64,000 bases of DNA, taken from the NCBI RefSeq assembly GCF_900141875.1, contig NZ_FQZE01000020.1, positions 1 to 64,000 of the forward strand, given 5' to 3'. A program made the position numbers and the translations under genes. Origin of the DNA: Tangfeifania diversioriginum. Its GTDB lineage: Bacteria > Bacteroidota > Bacteroidia > Bacteroidales > Prolixibacteraceae. Positions within the stretch are counted from its first letter, which is position 1; every line of letters begins with the position of its first letter. Positions 8,892-18,658 of the stretch are shown here, one piece after another. The notes beneath the pieces are model-generated. The model had not been told where the DNA came from. It made no database searches and saw only the letters and a list, made by a program, of their open reading frames with translations.

Positions 8892-10007
8892 ATGTCAGAT
8901 ATACCGAATAAATTAATTGTCCCCAAAAACGTAACCGACGCACTACGCACCATTAAATACCCCGACAGCGAAGAAGACATTGTTTCGCTCGATATGGTGC
9001 AGGAAATCAGGATTGCCGGGAAACGCGTGAGTTTTTCACTGGTTTTTCAGAAAAGCAACGACCCCAACATTAAACCGCTGGTGATTGCCTGCGAAAATGC
9101 CCTGAAAAAATACCTTGGCGATGAGGTGGAGATTGAAGACAACATCACCGTAAAGTTTTTGCACGATATGGAGCGTCCTGTACTGCCTGGCGTGAAAAAC
9201 ATCATAGCCGTTGCATCGGGCAAAGGCGGCGTGGGGAAATCTACCGTAGCTGTTAATACCGCGGTGGCACTGGCGCAACAGGGATTTAAAGTGGGGTTGA
9301 TTGATGCAGATATTTTCGGGCCATCCATCCCCAAAATGTTTGGCGCGGAAGGTGCCCGTCCCACAGGCGAGAAAATCGACGGGCGCGACATGATACATCC
9401 GGTTGAAAAATACGGCGTAAAATTTCTTTCCATTGGCTTTTTTGTGGATACCGACAGCGCTGTTATCTGGCGCGGGCCAATGGCATCCAATGCACTGAAA
9501 CAGCTCATGATGGATGCCCACTGGGGCGAGCTCGACTACCTGCTCATCGACCTGCCACCCGGAACCAGCGATATTCATTTAACACTGGTGCAAACCGTTC
9601 CGGTAACCGGGGCAATTATTGTAACCACTCCGCAGGATGTGGCACTGGCCGATGTGGTGCGCGGTGCCAGCATGTTCCAGAGTAAATCTATTGATGTGCC
9701 GGTGCTTGGGCTGGTAGAAAATATGGCCTGGTTTACCCCGGCCGAACTGCCTGAAAACAAGTACTACATTTTCGGGCAGGACGGCGGCAAAAAACTGGCC
9801 GAAAAACTGGGATTGAAATTGCTGGGCCAAATACCCATCGTGCAAAGCATCCGCGAAGGGGGCGACGAAGGCAATCCATCAGCAACCCATCCCGATTCGG
9901 TGACCGGAATGGCCTTTGACGATGTGGCAAAAAGCCTTGTTCACCAGGTGCATTTGCGCAACATTGAAAGGGCACCAACCAAAAAGGTGAAAATTACCCG
10001 GAAATAG
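8892..10007 (+). CDS. mrp: Mrp/NBP35-family ATP-binding Fe-S carrier
   Basis: A 371-residue cytosolic P-loop NTPase (Mrp/ApbC) that carries or loads Fe-S clusters. The N-terminal 90 residues are an MIP18/DUF59-like domain. The deviant Walker A is ASGKGGVGKST near residue 108; switch regions are IDADIFGPSIP and IDLPPGTSDIH. The CXXC pair that most Mrp proteins use to bind a bridging cluster is absent: the equivalent stretch reads VENMAWFTPAELPENKYY. I recall the same wording from other Bacteroidota Mrp proteins, so this looks like a lineage trait rather than a mutation. Confidence 0.9.
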   Translation: MSDIPNKLIVPKNVTDALRTIKYPDSEEDIVSLDMVQEIRIAGKRVSFSLVFQKSNDPNIKPLVIACENALKKYLGDEVEIEDNITVKFLHDMERPVLPGVKNIIAVASGKGGVGKSTVAVNTAVALAQQGFKVGLIDADIFGPSIPKMFGAEGARPTGEKIDGRDMIHPVEKYGVKFLSIGFFVDTDSAVIWRGPMASNALKQLMMDAHWGELDYLLIDLPPGTSDIHLTLVQTVPVTGAIIVTTPQDVALADVVRGASMFQSKSIDVPVLGLVENMAWFTPAELPENKYYIFGQDGGKKLAEKLGLKLLGQIPIVQSIREGGDEGNPSATHPDSVTGMAFDDVAKSLVHQVHLRNIERAPTKKVKITRK

Positions 10008-10076
10008 GAGATGTCTGAAAAAAATAGTTTTTAGCCATCCCGTAGATGACCGAAATTGCAGCACTGCAAAAATTAT

Positions 10077-10084
10077 TATTTTTG
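10077..10084 (+). promoter_or_regulatory. Candidate -7 box (TATTTTTG)
   Basis: TATTTTTG lies 89 bases before the porW start. A TTG lies 15 bases upstream, shorter than the usual 19-21. Candidate only. Confidence 0.3.
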
Positions 10085-10172
10085 TGTCCCCGCAAGGGAA
10101 TAAAAGTGAAGGATGTTTTACAATATTCTACCCGAAAATGAGTTTATTCCTAAAGCTGGTTAAAATTACTGT

Positions 10173-13100
10173 TTGAAGCGCTATTTTTCACATACCATCG
10201 GGGTACTGCTGCTACTTTTGTTAGTGCCGCTTTTCCAGAGGTGTTCTACTGAAAAGAACACCTTTGCTTCGCGTACATTTCACAAGGTAACTTCAAAATA
10301 CAATGTTTACTTTAACGGAAACGAAAGCCTTGAAAATGGCCTGGAACGAATTGAGGAAAGCATTGAGAATGATTACACGCGTCTGCTTCCCATTTATAAG
10401 GTCAGTGATCCATCAGCGGCCAACCTGGTGAAGTCGGATATGGACAATGCGGTGATTAAAGCATCGAAATTAATAGAACTGCATTCCATAACTGCCAAAC
10501 CTAAACGCCGGCGCCGCCGTACCCGCAGGTACCAGGAGTTTGCCAGCCAGGAGGAATTTAACCCCTGGATTGACGACAGCTACCTGCTTATGGGAAAGGC
10601 GTATTATTATCAGCACAATTTTATGGCGGCCATCGATAATCTTTCCTACATTCTCCGTAAATATCCCGATGGCGATGCAAAATATGAAGCCTACATCTTT
10701 TTAATCCGAAGTTATTCCGAACTGGAACGATTTGCCGAAGCTTCGGAGATGATACAAACGGTTCAGGGAGAACCTGATTTTCCGCGCAAGCTGGAGCGCG
10801 AACTGGCCGTTGCCACTGCCGATTATTACATGAAGCAGGAGGAATACAATGAGGCCATTAAATTTATTGATATTGCCCTCGAAAAAACTTTCTGGCGAAA
10901 AGATAAAGCTCGGCTCCAGTACATTGAAGCGCAGTTGTACGAAGAAGTTGGCAAGCCCCTTTTGGCAGCAGAGGCATACGAAGCCGTTACCAAAATGAAC
11001 CCCGATTATAAAATGGCGTTCAATGCAAAAGTGAATGCCGCAGGTACGTTCTCAGGAGAAGGGAATCTGGAAGAGAATAAAAAAGAGTTGCGTAAAATGT
11101 TGCGCGACAAGAAAAACGTTGAATTTCGCGATCAGATTTACTATGCCCTCGGGAACATTCAGCTAACAGAGGGTAACCGCGACGAGGCCATTGACAGTTA
11201 CCGGAGCTCGGTGGCAACCAGTTTCAACAATCAGTTTCAGCGGGCACAGTCGGCCATTACGCTTGCCGATTTGTATTTTGAGGATTTAAAATACCGCGAG
11301 GCACAGGCCTACTACGATAGTGCCATGATTATTATAGACGAAACCTACCCCAATTACAATTCGCTGCAGTCAAAATACCGCAGTCTTACCAATCTTACTG
11401 ATAATTTAATGACCGTGGAACGGGAGGACAGCCTGCAGCAAATTGCGCAAATGCCCGAGATGGAACGCGAATCGCTGATTGCCCGGCTGATGCGCGAAGA
11501 ACAGGAACGCCAGCGAAATGCCGAAAACCTGGCCATGCAGGATCAGCGCAGCCAGGGCTACTACCGCTCAAACCGCTACCGAATGGGCATGGGAAGCGGG
11601 CAGCAGGGCGCCGGATGGTATTTTTACAATCCGCAAACTGTTTCGTACGGGCGGGTTACTTTTCGTCAGCGATGGGGACAGCGGCAACTGGAAGATAACT
11701 GGCGGCGTTCCAACAAGGGAACTTTCACTGAGGGTGAAATGGATGAATTTGCACAGGCTGACTCGGCACAAATGGAAATTAAGGTGGATGATCCGTTGAA
11801 AAAGGAATTTTACACCCAGGACTTGCCGCTCACTGATTCGCTTATGGAAATTTCGCACCAGCGCATTATCGATGCACTGTATAATGCCGGGAAAATTTAT
11901 AAATCGGAATTTTCAAACTACGAACGATCGGCCGAAGCTTTCGAAGAGCTGATTGAGCGCTATCCCGAGAATGATTACGTGCTGTCTTCCTATTTCGATT
12001 TATACGATTTGTATGAGTTGATGGGCAACACCGAACGGGCAAATTATTACCGCAACCTGATTATATCGCAGTTCCCCGACAGTAAATATGCGCAGTACCT
12101 TACCAATCCCAATTTTTTTGTTGAAATGGAGGCTCGTACCGACAGTTTGAACAGCCTTTACGAACAAACATTTCAGAGCTACCGCTCGGGCAATTACCGC
12201 AATGTGATTTCACTCACCAACTCGATGAAAGAGCTGGAACCCGACAGTGTGGTGCTTCCCAAAATTGATTTTATGGGCACCATAGCGCAGGGAACTCAAA
12301 CCGACATTCATAATTTTGAAAGTCTGCTTGAAAACTATATTCAGCAATACCCTGCAGCCGAACCCACACCGCTGGCTACCGAGATTCTTACTCTGATTCA
12401 GGACAGTACCCTTGCCGATTACCAGAAACTTGTGGACATGGGCTACATCAACGAGGAGATACAGAATGAAGAAGTACTGATGGAAGACAGAATGGAGGAT
12501 GACGAGTTTGGCGGAAAATTTTCGTACGAGGAAGACTTGCTGCACTACTTTGTAATTGCATATCCGCGCAGTGCTGACATTGATATGAACCGGCTCAGGT
12601 TCGATATTGCCAACTACAACATCGACCATTATACCCGGAAAGATTTTGATATTGAAACCGAAAACCTGAATGAGGAGCTGAGCCTCGTGGTTGTTCGCGC
12701 CCTCGAAAATAAAGAAAACGGGGTGATTTATCACCGGGCAATTATTCGCAATGCGCCGGTTTTCCAAACCCTCAGCGATGGTGACTACGTTAATTTTGCC
12801 ATTTCTTCAACCAATTACAGGCAAATTTTATCGGAGCAATCAATTGCCGATTACCTCAAATTTTTTGTTAAAAACTACAGCCGCTATATTGGTTCTGATT
12901 TCAGCGACGAAGCACCTGAACTTTCACCCGAAGAGATGATGGCCAAAGCCCGCGAAGAAGAGGAAATGCTGCGTGAACGGGGCGAATTTGTAGTGGTTGA
13001 AACCGGTGCCGGACAGGAAGGACTTTTTACCACCGATATCGATACCACACAACTGTTTGTTCTGGCGGTGAAAGATCTCGGTTTGTCGATGCGACAGGCG

Positions 13101-13871
13101 CTGAGAGGTTTTGCAGAGTTTAATCGCAACGAGTTCAGAAGCTGGAATTTGGGACAGGAGTTGCAAACATCAGGCGATTACCAGCTGCTCATCGTGCAGG
13201 GGATTCCATCGCTTAACGAATCCATGTCTTATTTCCGGAGCGTAGTGTTGAACCGCGATTTATTCGAACCGCTTGGTAGAACAACTTACCGGAATTTCCT
13301 GATTACCGAAGAAAACCTTGAAACGTTGATGGAAGAAGAGAATGTGGATGATTACATCGGGTTCTTCCGTAATAATTACGTAAACCGCGATCAGTCGCAG
13401 CGGGGCGCTACAGAGACCCGGGCCACCGAACCTGTTGAGGCAGCAGAAACAACTGAAACAGAACAGGTGGTTCAGGAAGAACCGGAAGAATATACCGGGC
13501 CCTATAACCTGGAAATTGAGAAACCACACCTCTTCGTGTTTGTAATTCCGATTGAAGGAGTTCAGAAAGCAGAATTTATTAGCGGAATTGAGCAGTTCAA
13601 CTCGCTAAGTGACGACTCGCTGAACCTGGTTATCGAAGAACAGCCGCTCGACGAATTCCGCGAAAATATTGTGGTAAGCGGTTTCCCCGACAAAGAAACA
13701 GCTACCCGCTATTTCCGTACTGTTGTGCAAAACCGCGATCTTTTTACTCCGCTGGGTCAGGGCAGCTACCGTAATTTCCTTATCACGGAAGAGAATTTCG
13801 GGATTTTCATGGAGGAAAAAAACATTACCGATTACATGGATTTCTACAAGCAAATTTACCTTGGAGAGTAG
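10173..13871 (+). CDS. porW: T9SS lipoprotein PorW/SprE
   Basis: A 1232-residue TPR lipoprotein homologous to PorW (Porphyromonas) and SprE (Flavobacterium), required for type IX secretion and gliding. It starts at TTG. A signal peptide ends at Cys24, followed by CSTEKNTFASRTFHKVTSKYNV, the hallmark start of the family. TPR-like helices follow to about residue 420 and again near 590-650. The last 440 residues hold three diverged copies of one module (about 789-906, 960-1070, 1120-1231), each ending in a pattern such as YRNFLITEEN and then D-Y-hydrophobic-x-F/Y. It is followed 175 bases later by porX, so both T9SS genes may share control. Confidence 0.88.
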   Translation: MKRYFSHTIGVLLLLLLVPLFQRCSTEKNTFASRTFHKVTSKYNVYFNGNESLENGLERIEESIENDYTRLLPIYKVSDPSAANLVKSDMDNAVIKASKLIELHSITAKPKRRRRRTRRYQEFASQEEFNPWIDDSYLLMGKAYYYQHNFMAAIDNLSYILRKYPDGDAKYEAYIFLIRSYSELERFAEASEMIQTVQGEPDFPRKLERELAVATADYYMKQEEYNEAIKFIDIALEKTFWRKDKARLQYIEAQLYEEVGKPLLAAEAYEAVTKMNPDYKMAFNAKVNAAGTFSGEGNLEENKKELRKMLRDKKNVEFRDQIYYALGNIQLTEGNRDEAIDSYRSSVATSFNNQFQRAQSAITLADLYFEDLKYREAQAYYDSAMIIIDETYPNYNSLQSKYRSLTNLTDNLMTVEREDSLQQIAQMPEMERESLIARLMREEQERQRNAENLAMQDQRSQGYYRSNRYRMGMGSGQQGAGWYFYNPQTVSYGRVTFRQRWGQRQLEDNWRRSNKGTFTEGEMDEFAQADSAQMEIKVDDPLKKEFYTQDLPLTDSLMEISHQRIIDALYNAGKIYKSEFSNYERSAEAFEELIERYPENDYVLSSYFDLYDLYELMGNTERANYYRNLIISQFPDSKYAQYLTNPNFFVEMEARTDSLNSLYEQTFQSYRSGNYRNVISLTNSMKELEPDSVVLPKIDFMGTIAQGTQTDIHNFESLLENYIQQYPAAEPTPLATEILTLIQDSTLADYQKLVDMGYINEEIQNEEVLMEDRMEDDEFGGKFSYEEDLLHYFVIAYPRSADIDMNRLRFDIANYNIDHYTRKDFDIETENLNEELSLVVVRALENKENGVIYHRAIIRNAPVFQTLSDGDYVNFAISSTNYRQILSEQSIADYLKFFVKNYSRYIGSDFSDEAPELSPEEMMAKAREEEEMLRERGEFVVVETGAGQEGLFTTDIDTTQLFVLAVKDLGLSMRQALRGFAEFNRNEFRSWNLGQELQTSGDYQLLIVQGIPSLNESMSYFRSVVLNRDLFEPLGRTTYRNFLITEENLETLMEEENVDDYIGFFRNNYVNRDQSQRGATETRATEPVEAAETTETEQVVQEEPEEYTGPYNLEIEKPHLFVFVIPIEGVQKAEFISGIEQFNSLSDDSLNLVIEEQPLDEFRENIVVSGFPDKETATRYFRTVVQNRDLFTPLGQGSYRNFLITEENFGIFMEEKNITDYMDFYKQIYLGE

Positions 13872-14046
13872 GGCTTGCAGGTTAAAGTTTGTTAACTCCT
13901 GTGGAGGCACTTTTTTTGTTTGTAACTTTACCGTTAGCCGAATAAACAGTGATGAATTCTGAATAATATTCATTTTTACAATTTTACCGGCAAAGGCATT
14001 CCCGGAAACCGGGGCCGACTTTGGAAAACAATTTAAAACAGAAAGC

Positions 14047-15603
14047 ATGAGAAAACCAATTATACTTTGGGTTGATGATGAAATAGATGTATTACGTCCG
14101 CACATTCTTTTTTTAAGGGAAAAGGATTACGAAGTGGAAACCGCCAACAATGGCAACGATGCGGTTGAAAAGGTGAAACAACAGTTTTTCGATATTATTT
14201 TTCTGGATGAAAACATGCCGGGAATGTCGGGGCTCGAAACCTTGAACCAGATAAAAACGCTTTCGCCAAACGTGCCGGTGGTAATGATTACCAAAAGCGA
14301 GGAAGAAAATATTATGGATGAGGCCATTGGTTCAAAAATTGATGATTACCTCATCAAACCTGTTAATCCCAAACAGATTTTGCTCACGCTTAAAAAGAAT
14401 ATCGACCAGAAAAGACTGGTAACCCAGCAGACCACATCGGCTTACCAAATGCAGTTCTCGCAACTGGGAATGAAAATTAACGAACGCCTCACCTGGGAAG
14501 AGTGGATTGATGTGTACCGGAAGCTGGTTCACTGGGAAATTGAACTGAGCGAGTCAGAAGATGCCGCCATGGATGAGGTGCTGAACATGCAAAAGGAGGA
14601 TGCCAACACAGCTTTTTTCAAGTTTGTAAAAGAAAATTACCTGGAGTGGCTGAACCGCGAACCTGGAGAAAGGCCGCTGTTATCGCCCGATATTTTTAAA
14701 GAGCGCGTTTTCCCGCTGCTCGATGAAGGCAAGAAAGTTTTTGTGCTGGTAATCGATAATTTCCGTTTCGATCAGTGGCGGACACTCAGCTCGGTTTTTA
14801 ACGAATATTTCCGTACGGAATCCGATGAACTTTATTACAGTATTTTGCCCACAGCCACTATGTACGCGCGAAATGCCATGTTTGCAGGATTAATGCCTTC
14901 GGAAATAGAAAAAGTGTATCCTGAATTGTGGGAAGACGATGATAATGAAGGGCATAAAAACAGGCACGAGGAAGAACTTCTGCGTCGCCAGTTGAAACGG
15001 AGCGGCAGGGATGAAAAGTTGTATTTTGAAAAAGTGTCGGGAATCCGGCGCGATCGTCAAACTTCGGATAGCTTCAGAAATATTCTCGACAGCGATTTAT
15101 CGGTGATGGTTTTCAATTTTGTGGATATGATTTCGCACGCCCGCACCGAAATGGAGATGTTACGCGAGCTGGCCAACAACGAAAAGGCCTACCGGTCGTT
15201 AACATTGAGCTGGTTTAACCATTCATCGCTGCTTGAGCTTATAAAAAACCTGGCCGAGAATAATATTCATATTGTGGTAACTACCGACCACGGCGCTATC
15301 AGGGTGAATAACCCGGTGAAGGTGATTGGCGACCGCGAAACCAACACCAATTTGCGTTACAAGTTGGGCCGAAATCTGAATTACAAGTCAAAACAAGTGT
15401 TTGAAGTGCGTGATCCGAAATTGGCATTTTTGCCCTCGCGCAATGTGAGTACCAGCTATATTTTTGCGCATAGCAGCGACTTTTTTGCCTATCCGAACAA
15501 TTATAATTACTACGCCAATTATTACAAAGATACCTTCCAGCATGGCGGTATTTCGCTCGAGGAAATAATTATACCGCTGGTTACACTGGTGCCGAAAGGA
15601 TAG
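14047..15603 (+). CDS. porX: T9SS response regulator PorX
   Basis: A 518-residue response regulator with an N-terminal receiver domain (acid pocket D10, D11; phosphoacceptor D54 in FLDENMPGMSG; conserved Lys in YLIKPVNP) and a C-terminal PglZ domain of the alkaline phosphatase superfamily. The latter shows VLVIDNFRFDQW, VFNFVDMISHAR and TTDHGAI as metal-site motifs. In Porphyromonas PorX works with the kinase PorY to control T9SS genes and binds PorL; its PglZ domain hydrolyses oligonucleotides. No porY is present here. Length and architecture are typical. Confidence 0.92.
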   Translation: MRKPIILWVDDEIDVLRPHILFLREKDYEVETANNGNDAVEKVKQQFFDIIFLDENMPGMSGLETLNQIKTLSPNVPVVMITKSEEENIMDEAIGSKIDDYLIKPVNPKQILLTLKKNIDQKRLVTQQTTSAYQMQFSQLGMKINERLTWEEWIDVYRKLVHWEIELSESEDAAMDEVLNMQKEDANTAFFKFVKENYLEWLNREPGERPLLSPDIFKERVFPLLDEGKKVFVLVIDNFRFDQWRTLSSVFNEYFRTESDELYYSILPTATMYARNAMFAGLMPSEIEKVYPELWEDDDNEGHKNRHEEELLRRQLKRSGRDEKLYFEKVSGIRRDRQTSDSFRNILDSDLSVMVFNFVDMISHARTEMEMLRELANNEKAYRSLTLSWFNHSSLLELIKNLAENNIHIVVTTDHGAIRVNNPVKVIGDRETNTNLRYKLGRNLNYKSKQVFEVRDPKLAFLPSRNVSTSYIFAHSSDFFAYPNNYNYYANYYKDTFQHGGISLEEIIIPLVTLVPKG

Positions 15604-15652
15604 AGTTTTTATGGGGCTTTTTTCAGGAATTTATTTTATATAAATTTGAACA

Positions 15653-15976
15653 ATGGAACTGATTAGAAAAAATATTTCTGAAATTAAAAAACTCTGCAGC
15701 AAGTATAATGTTGCCGAGTTGTATGTTTTTGGTTCGGTTACCAAAGGAAATTTTTCACCTTCAAGTGATATCGATTTTCTTGTTCAGTTTGAAAATGTTG
15801 ACCCACGGGAATATTTTGATAATTATATGGATTTTAAAGAAAAACTGGAAACTTTGCTCTCCAGAGAAGTTGATTTAGTGGAAATTCAGACCGTGAAAAA
15901 TCCGATTCTCAAGCGTTCAATTGACCGTGATAAAATATGCTTATATGGACGAGAAGATTCTAAAATGGCTGTATGA
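15653..15976 (+). CDS. MNT-domain antitoxin, MntA-like (module 1)
   Basis: A 107-residue minimal nucleotidyltransferase. The active-site pattern GSX10DXD is intact (GSVTKGNFSPSSDID, residues about 26-40). In HEPN/MNT systems MntA-type antitoxins AMPylate the HEPN RNase and silence it. The gene overlaps the following HEPN gene by 32 bases. It lies 49 bases after porX. A second pair occurs at 25843-26467 on the other strand; the two MNT proteins differ widely, so they are separate acquisitions or an old duplication. Confidence 0.85.
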   Translation: MELIRKNISEIKKLCSKYNVAELYVFGSVTKGNFSPSSDIDFLVQFENVDPREYFDNYMDFKEKLETLLSREVDLVEIQTVKNPILKRSIDRDKICLYGREDSKMAV

Positions 15977-16286
15977 TATTAGAAATGCAATCAACGAGAT
16001 AGATGGTTATTTTGCCAATGTTCCATTGGATTTTACACAATACCAAAACAATACTATTTTAAAAAGGGCAGTGGAAAGAGATTTGGAAATTATTGGTGAA
16101 GCTGTGAATCGAATTCTCAAAAAAGAACCCGGTTTTCCTATTGAAAATGCCAGGCGGATTGTAGGATTGCGAAATCAGATAATTCATGCTTATGACAGTA
16201 TTTCTGACGAAAATGTCTGGGCAATCATTATAAAACACATTCCTCTTTTAAAGTCAGAAGTTGAAGATATTATCAATGATAATTGA
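15945..16286 (+). CDS. HEPN-domain (DUF86) toxin, HepT-like (module 1)
   Basis: A 113-residue all-helical HEPN protein. The catalytic RX4HXY motif is present as RNQIIHAY near residue 79, and the VERDLEIIGEAVNRI helix is typical of DUF86. HepT toxins are metal-independent RNases that are silenced by the MNT partner. I start it at ATG 15945, inside the antitoxin 3' end; an in-frame ATG at 15921 would add eight residues. The tight overlap implies fixed stoichiometry. Confidence 0.85.
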   Translation: MDEKILKWLYDIRNAINEIDGYFANVPLDFTQYQNNTILKRAVERDLEIIGEAVNRILKKEPGFPIENARRIVGLRNQIIHAYDSISDENVWAIIIKHIPLLKSEVEDIINDN

Positions 16287-16291
16287 TTCAA

Positions 16292-17140
16292 TTAAACCAG
16301 ACTTCTTTTCACGACAAAATCTCCTTTTTCTGCGCCTATTTTACGGCCGATAACCGGGCATTTCACCATGAGTAAAAAGAAAAGTCGCGGGTCGGTTTCA
16401 AACATCAATCCTTCGTAATTTCCCATTCCTTTTGAAATGATGAGGTCGGCCTTTTGGTAAATTTCCTGAAACTCCGGGCTTATCCGGTTTAGCAGCGTAG
16501 AAGGAGCATCGTCGCCATTGGAAATAATATTTGCCACGTGATGGATCCCCACCTCGCGTGCTTCTTTTTCAGTGGCATCGTTTAGCACAGGTGTTTCCCG
16601 CACGGCAAACCAAACATTGGGGTGAGCTATGGTTTCAAGAAAAAGTTTGTCGAGGACAATTTCGCCGCAATTGTCGCCCAGGTACAAAATGGTTTTTGCC
16701 TTCTTTATTTCTTCCTGAAGCTGTCGCGAATGGTCGATAGCAAATTGAGAGTTCAGCACTTTTTCAATGGTCCCTTCCACATCAAAATGATTGGTGGGGC
16801 CAAAGTCGATGATGTTGCCGGCAATAGCCAGCCGCAATGCCGTATCATGGGGATTTTCAGAATTGCGTATCCTTTCGCGGAATTCATCGTATCGCTCCAG
16901 CATCATGTTGTTGCCTTCCTGTTTTTCTTTAAGGTACGGGTCCTCAACAGTGGAGTACGCTCTTAGACGAGCCAGAAGATTTCGCGTAATTTCGGGTGAA
17001 TAGCTGTTTCCCAGATCGGTGAATGCAATTTTTCTCAGCATTTCACTTACCACATGGTCTCTTTCTTCTTCCGGAATTTCATATTTCTCAAGCCGCTGTT
17101 GCAGCGATTTTACCTGGCAAATCAAACATTCGTAGTTCAT
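16292..17140 (-). CDS. DUF89 / ARMT1-like damage-control phosphatase
   Basis: A 282-residue DUF89 protein. The metal-binding motif YLGDNCGEIVLDKL lies near residue 155 and the second site SKGMGNYEG near residue 236. N-terminal cysteines (CLICQ) fit the bacterial subfamily. Family members are metal-dependent phosphatases acting on damaged sugar-phosphate metabolites; the substrate here is unknown. It converges with the HepT gene five bases away, so the two transcripts end face to face. Confidence 0.8.
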   Translation of the reverse strand: MNYECLICQVKSLQQRLEKYEIPEEERDHVVSEMLRKIAFTDLGNSYSPEITRNLLARLRAYSTVEDPYLKEKQEGNNMMLERYDEFRERIRNSENPHDTALRLAIAGNIIDFGPTNHFDVEGTIEKVLNSQFAIDHSRQLQEEIKKAKTILYLGDNCGEIVLDKLFLETIAHPNVWFAVRETPVLNDATEKEAREVGIHHVANIISNGDDAPSTLLNRISPEFQEIYQKADLIISKGMGNYEGLMFETDPRLFFLLMVKCPVIGRKIGAEKGDFVVKRSLV

Positions 17141-17332
17141 AAATACAAAACTAATAACAATTCATCTCTTTTTTTAAAGAACTTTGGTTCGTTTTAAAAT
17201 GTATGCAAAAAAATACATAGTGATCACATTTGTTGCGAAATCGGGATAAAAAAGTGTAGATGAGATTTTGAATTAGAATTTATTGATGAAAATAATAGGG
17301 GAGAGGATAATTCCGGAAGTTTTCGTTATTGC

Positions 17333-17359
17333 AAAAAAAAGGCGGGAAATTATCCCGCC
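17333..17359 (-). terminator. Rho-independent terminator after the 63-residue gene
   Basis: On the minus strand GGCGGG - loop - CCCGCC is followed by eight T. It lies ten bases past the stop of the 63-residue gene, in the right orientation to end that transcript. Confidence 0.85.
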
Positions 17360-17368
17360 GGTAGTTTT

Positions 17369-17560
17369 TTACGCCGCGATGCAGGCAAAAACATCAGCCA
17401 AAACATCGGGATACTTATCTTTAAAATTCTCGTAGCACCAATCGTGCAATTCCTGCACTTCGTCAGGTTCAATCCAGTGCAGGCATTTTGTGAGTTCTTT
17501 CCTGAACAGTTGTTTACTGAAGCTCACTTTGGGTAAAATAATCTTAGCGTATTCTAACAT
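17369..17560 (-). CDS. Small unknown protein (63 residues)
   Basis: A 63-residue protein I do not recognise. It is mixed-charge and probably helical, with a Cys-Trp rich part (KCLHWIEPDEV, HDWCYENF). It is followed directly by a good terminator and lies alone in a 600-base gap between the DUF89 and trpA genes, which supports a real monocistronic gene. No membrane segment or signal peptide is seen. Confidence 0.55.
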   Translation of the reverse strand: MLEYAKIILPKVSFSKQLFRKELTKCLHWIEPDEVQELHDWCYENFKDKYPDVLADVFACIAA

Positions 17561-17751
17561 GGCTCTTCATTTTTAGTTTTAATGAATCGACTATTAATAT
17601 AACACCATTTTTATATAAACCGTATGTTGCAAAATAGGGTTTAACAATCATTAACAATAGCATACAAAATAGTCTTTTTCTATCTCGTTGTATTATTGCC
17701 GATTACCCTGAGCTCCTTGAAAACCTGTTTTATAACATCGACAATGTGTTT

Positions 17752-18555
17752 TTAACTTTTTGCCGTGGTTTTTGTGTTTCCGGTGATTTTTTTGGTGAAA
17801 TCGCGGATGGAATTTTGGAGTTCATTTCCCGACTGAAGCGCTTTCACAAATGCACTGCCAATAATCGCTCCGCCGGCATATTTGCAGGCATTGGCAAAGG
17901 TGTCGTGGTCGGAAATTCCGAAACCAATCAGCCGCGGGTTTTTCAGGTTCATTTGCTGAATCCGTTCAAAATAATCCTGTTGAAAATCTTCCACTTTTTT
18001 GCCGGCGCCAGTGGTCGCTGCCGATGAAACCATGTAAATAAATCCGTTTGATGCCTTGTCGATTTGCCGGATACGTGCTTCCGGTGTTTGCGGTGTAATG
18101 AGTAGAATGTTGTGCAGATTGTTTTTTGCGAAATTTTTCTTGTAGTGTGCTTCGAACTCTTCCAGTGGCAGGTCAGGCAAAATGATTCCGTCAATTCCGG
18201 TTTCGCTGCATTTTTTGCAAAACTGTTCCAGGCCAAATTGCATTACAGGGTTGAAATAGCCCATTAAAATAAGCGGAATTTTTACCGATTCGCGAATGTT
18301 TTTCAGTTGCTCGAAAAGCAAATGAAGTGACATGCCGTTTTTCAGCGCAATTTCGCTGCTGTGCTGAATAGTTGGCCCGTCGGCAGTGGGATCCGAAAAC
18401 GGAATGCCGATTTCAATGAGGTCCACCCCGTTTTTTTCCAGTTCCTGAATGATTTTAACGGTATCGTCCAGGTTGGGAAATCCGGCCGTAAAATAAACCG
18501 AAAATATATTCTCTTTTTTCGTTTCGAAAAGCCGATTGATTCTGTTTTTTTTCAT
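17752..18555 (-). CDS. trpA: Tryptophan synthase alpha chain
   Basis: TrpA cleaves indole-3-glycerol phosphate to indole and glyceraldehyde 3-phosphate, passing indole to TrpB. About 267 residues; the catalytic Glu and Asp lie in IEIGIPFSDPTADGP and GIILPDLPLEEF. I start at ATG 18555 (MKKNRINRLFE), since the 19 extra upstream codons fall inside a palindromic repeat. It is the last gene of trpEGDCFBA and is separated from trpB by that repeat. Confidence 0.95.
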   Translation of the reverse strand: MKKNRINRLFETKKENIFSVYFTAGFPNLDDTVKIIQELEKNGVDLIEIGIPFSDPTADGPTIQHSSEIALKNGMSLHLLFEQLKNIRESVKIPLILMGYFNPVMQFGLEQFCKKCSETGIDGIILPDLPLEEFEAHYKKNFAKNNLHNILLITPQTPEARIRQIDKASNGFIYMVSSAATTGAGKKVEDFQQDYFERIQQMNLKNPRLIGFGISDHDTFANACKYAGGAIIGSAFVKALQSGNELQNSIRDFTKKITGNTKTTAKS

Positions 18556-18570
18556 TGTATTATTTTTATT

Positions 18571-18650
18571 GTCATTTCGACCCGCCAGCTGGCGGGAGGA
18601 GAAATCTGCCATTAAGAAAGAGATCCCTCCTCATTCTTCGTCGGGATGAC
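18571..18650. repeat. GTCATTTCGA palindrome in the trpB-trpA gap
   Basis: An imperfect palindrome starting GTCATTTCGA, with GGAGAAATCTG inside, and ending TCGGGATGAC. It belongs to a family with further members in this operon at 20632-20711, 21201-21302, 21319-21395 and 24063-24159, and at 36171-36371. Confidence 0.8.
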
Positions 18651-18658
18651 AGTGCTGT

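Noticed and set aside
12210-12767. Antisense ORF of 185 residues inside porW
   Set aside because: Shadow of a real gene; no recognisable domain or start context.
18556-18612. Longer trpA start at 18612
   Set aside because: The extra codons fall in a palindromic repeat and TrpA homologues begin at the inner Met.
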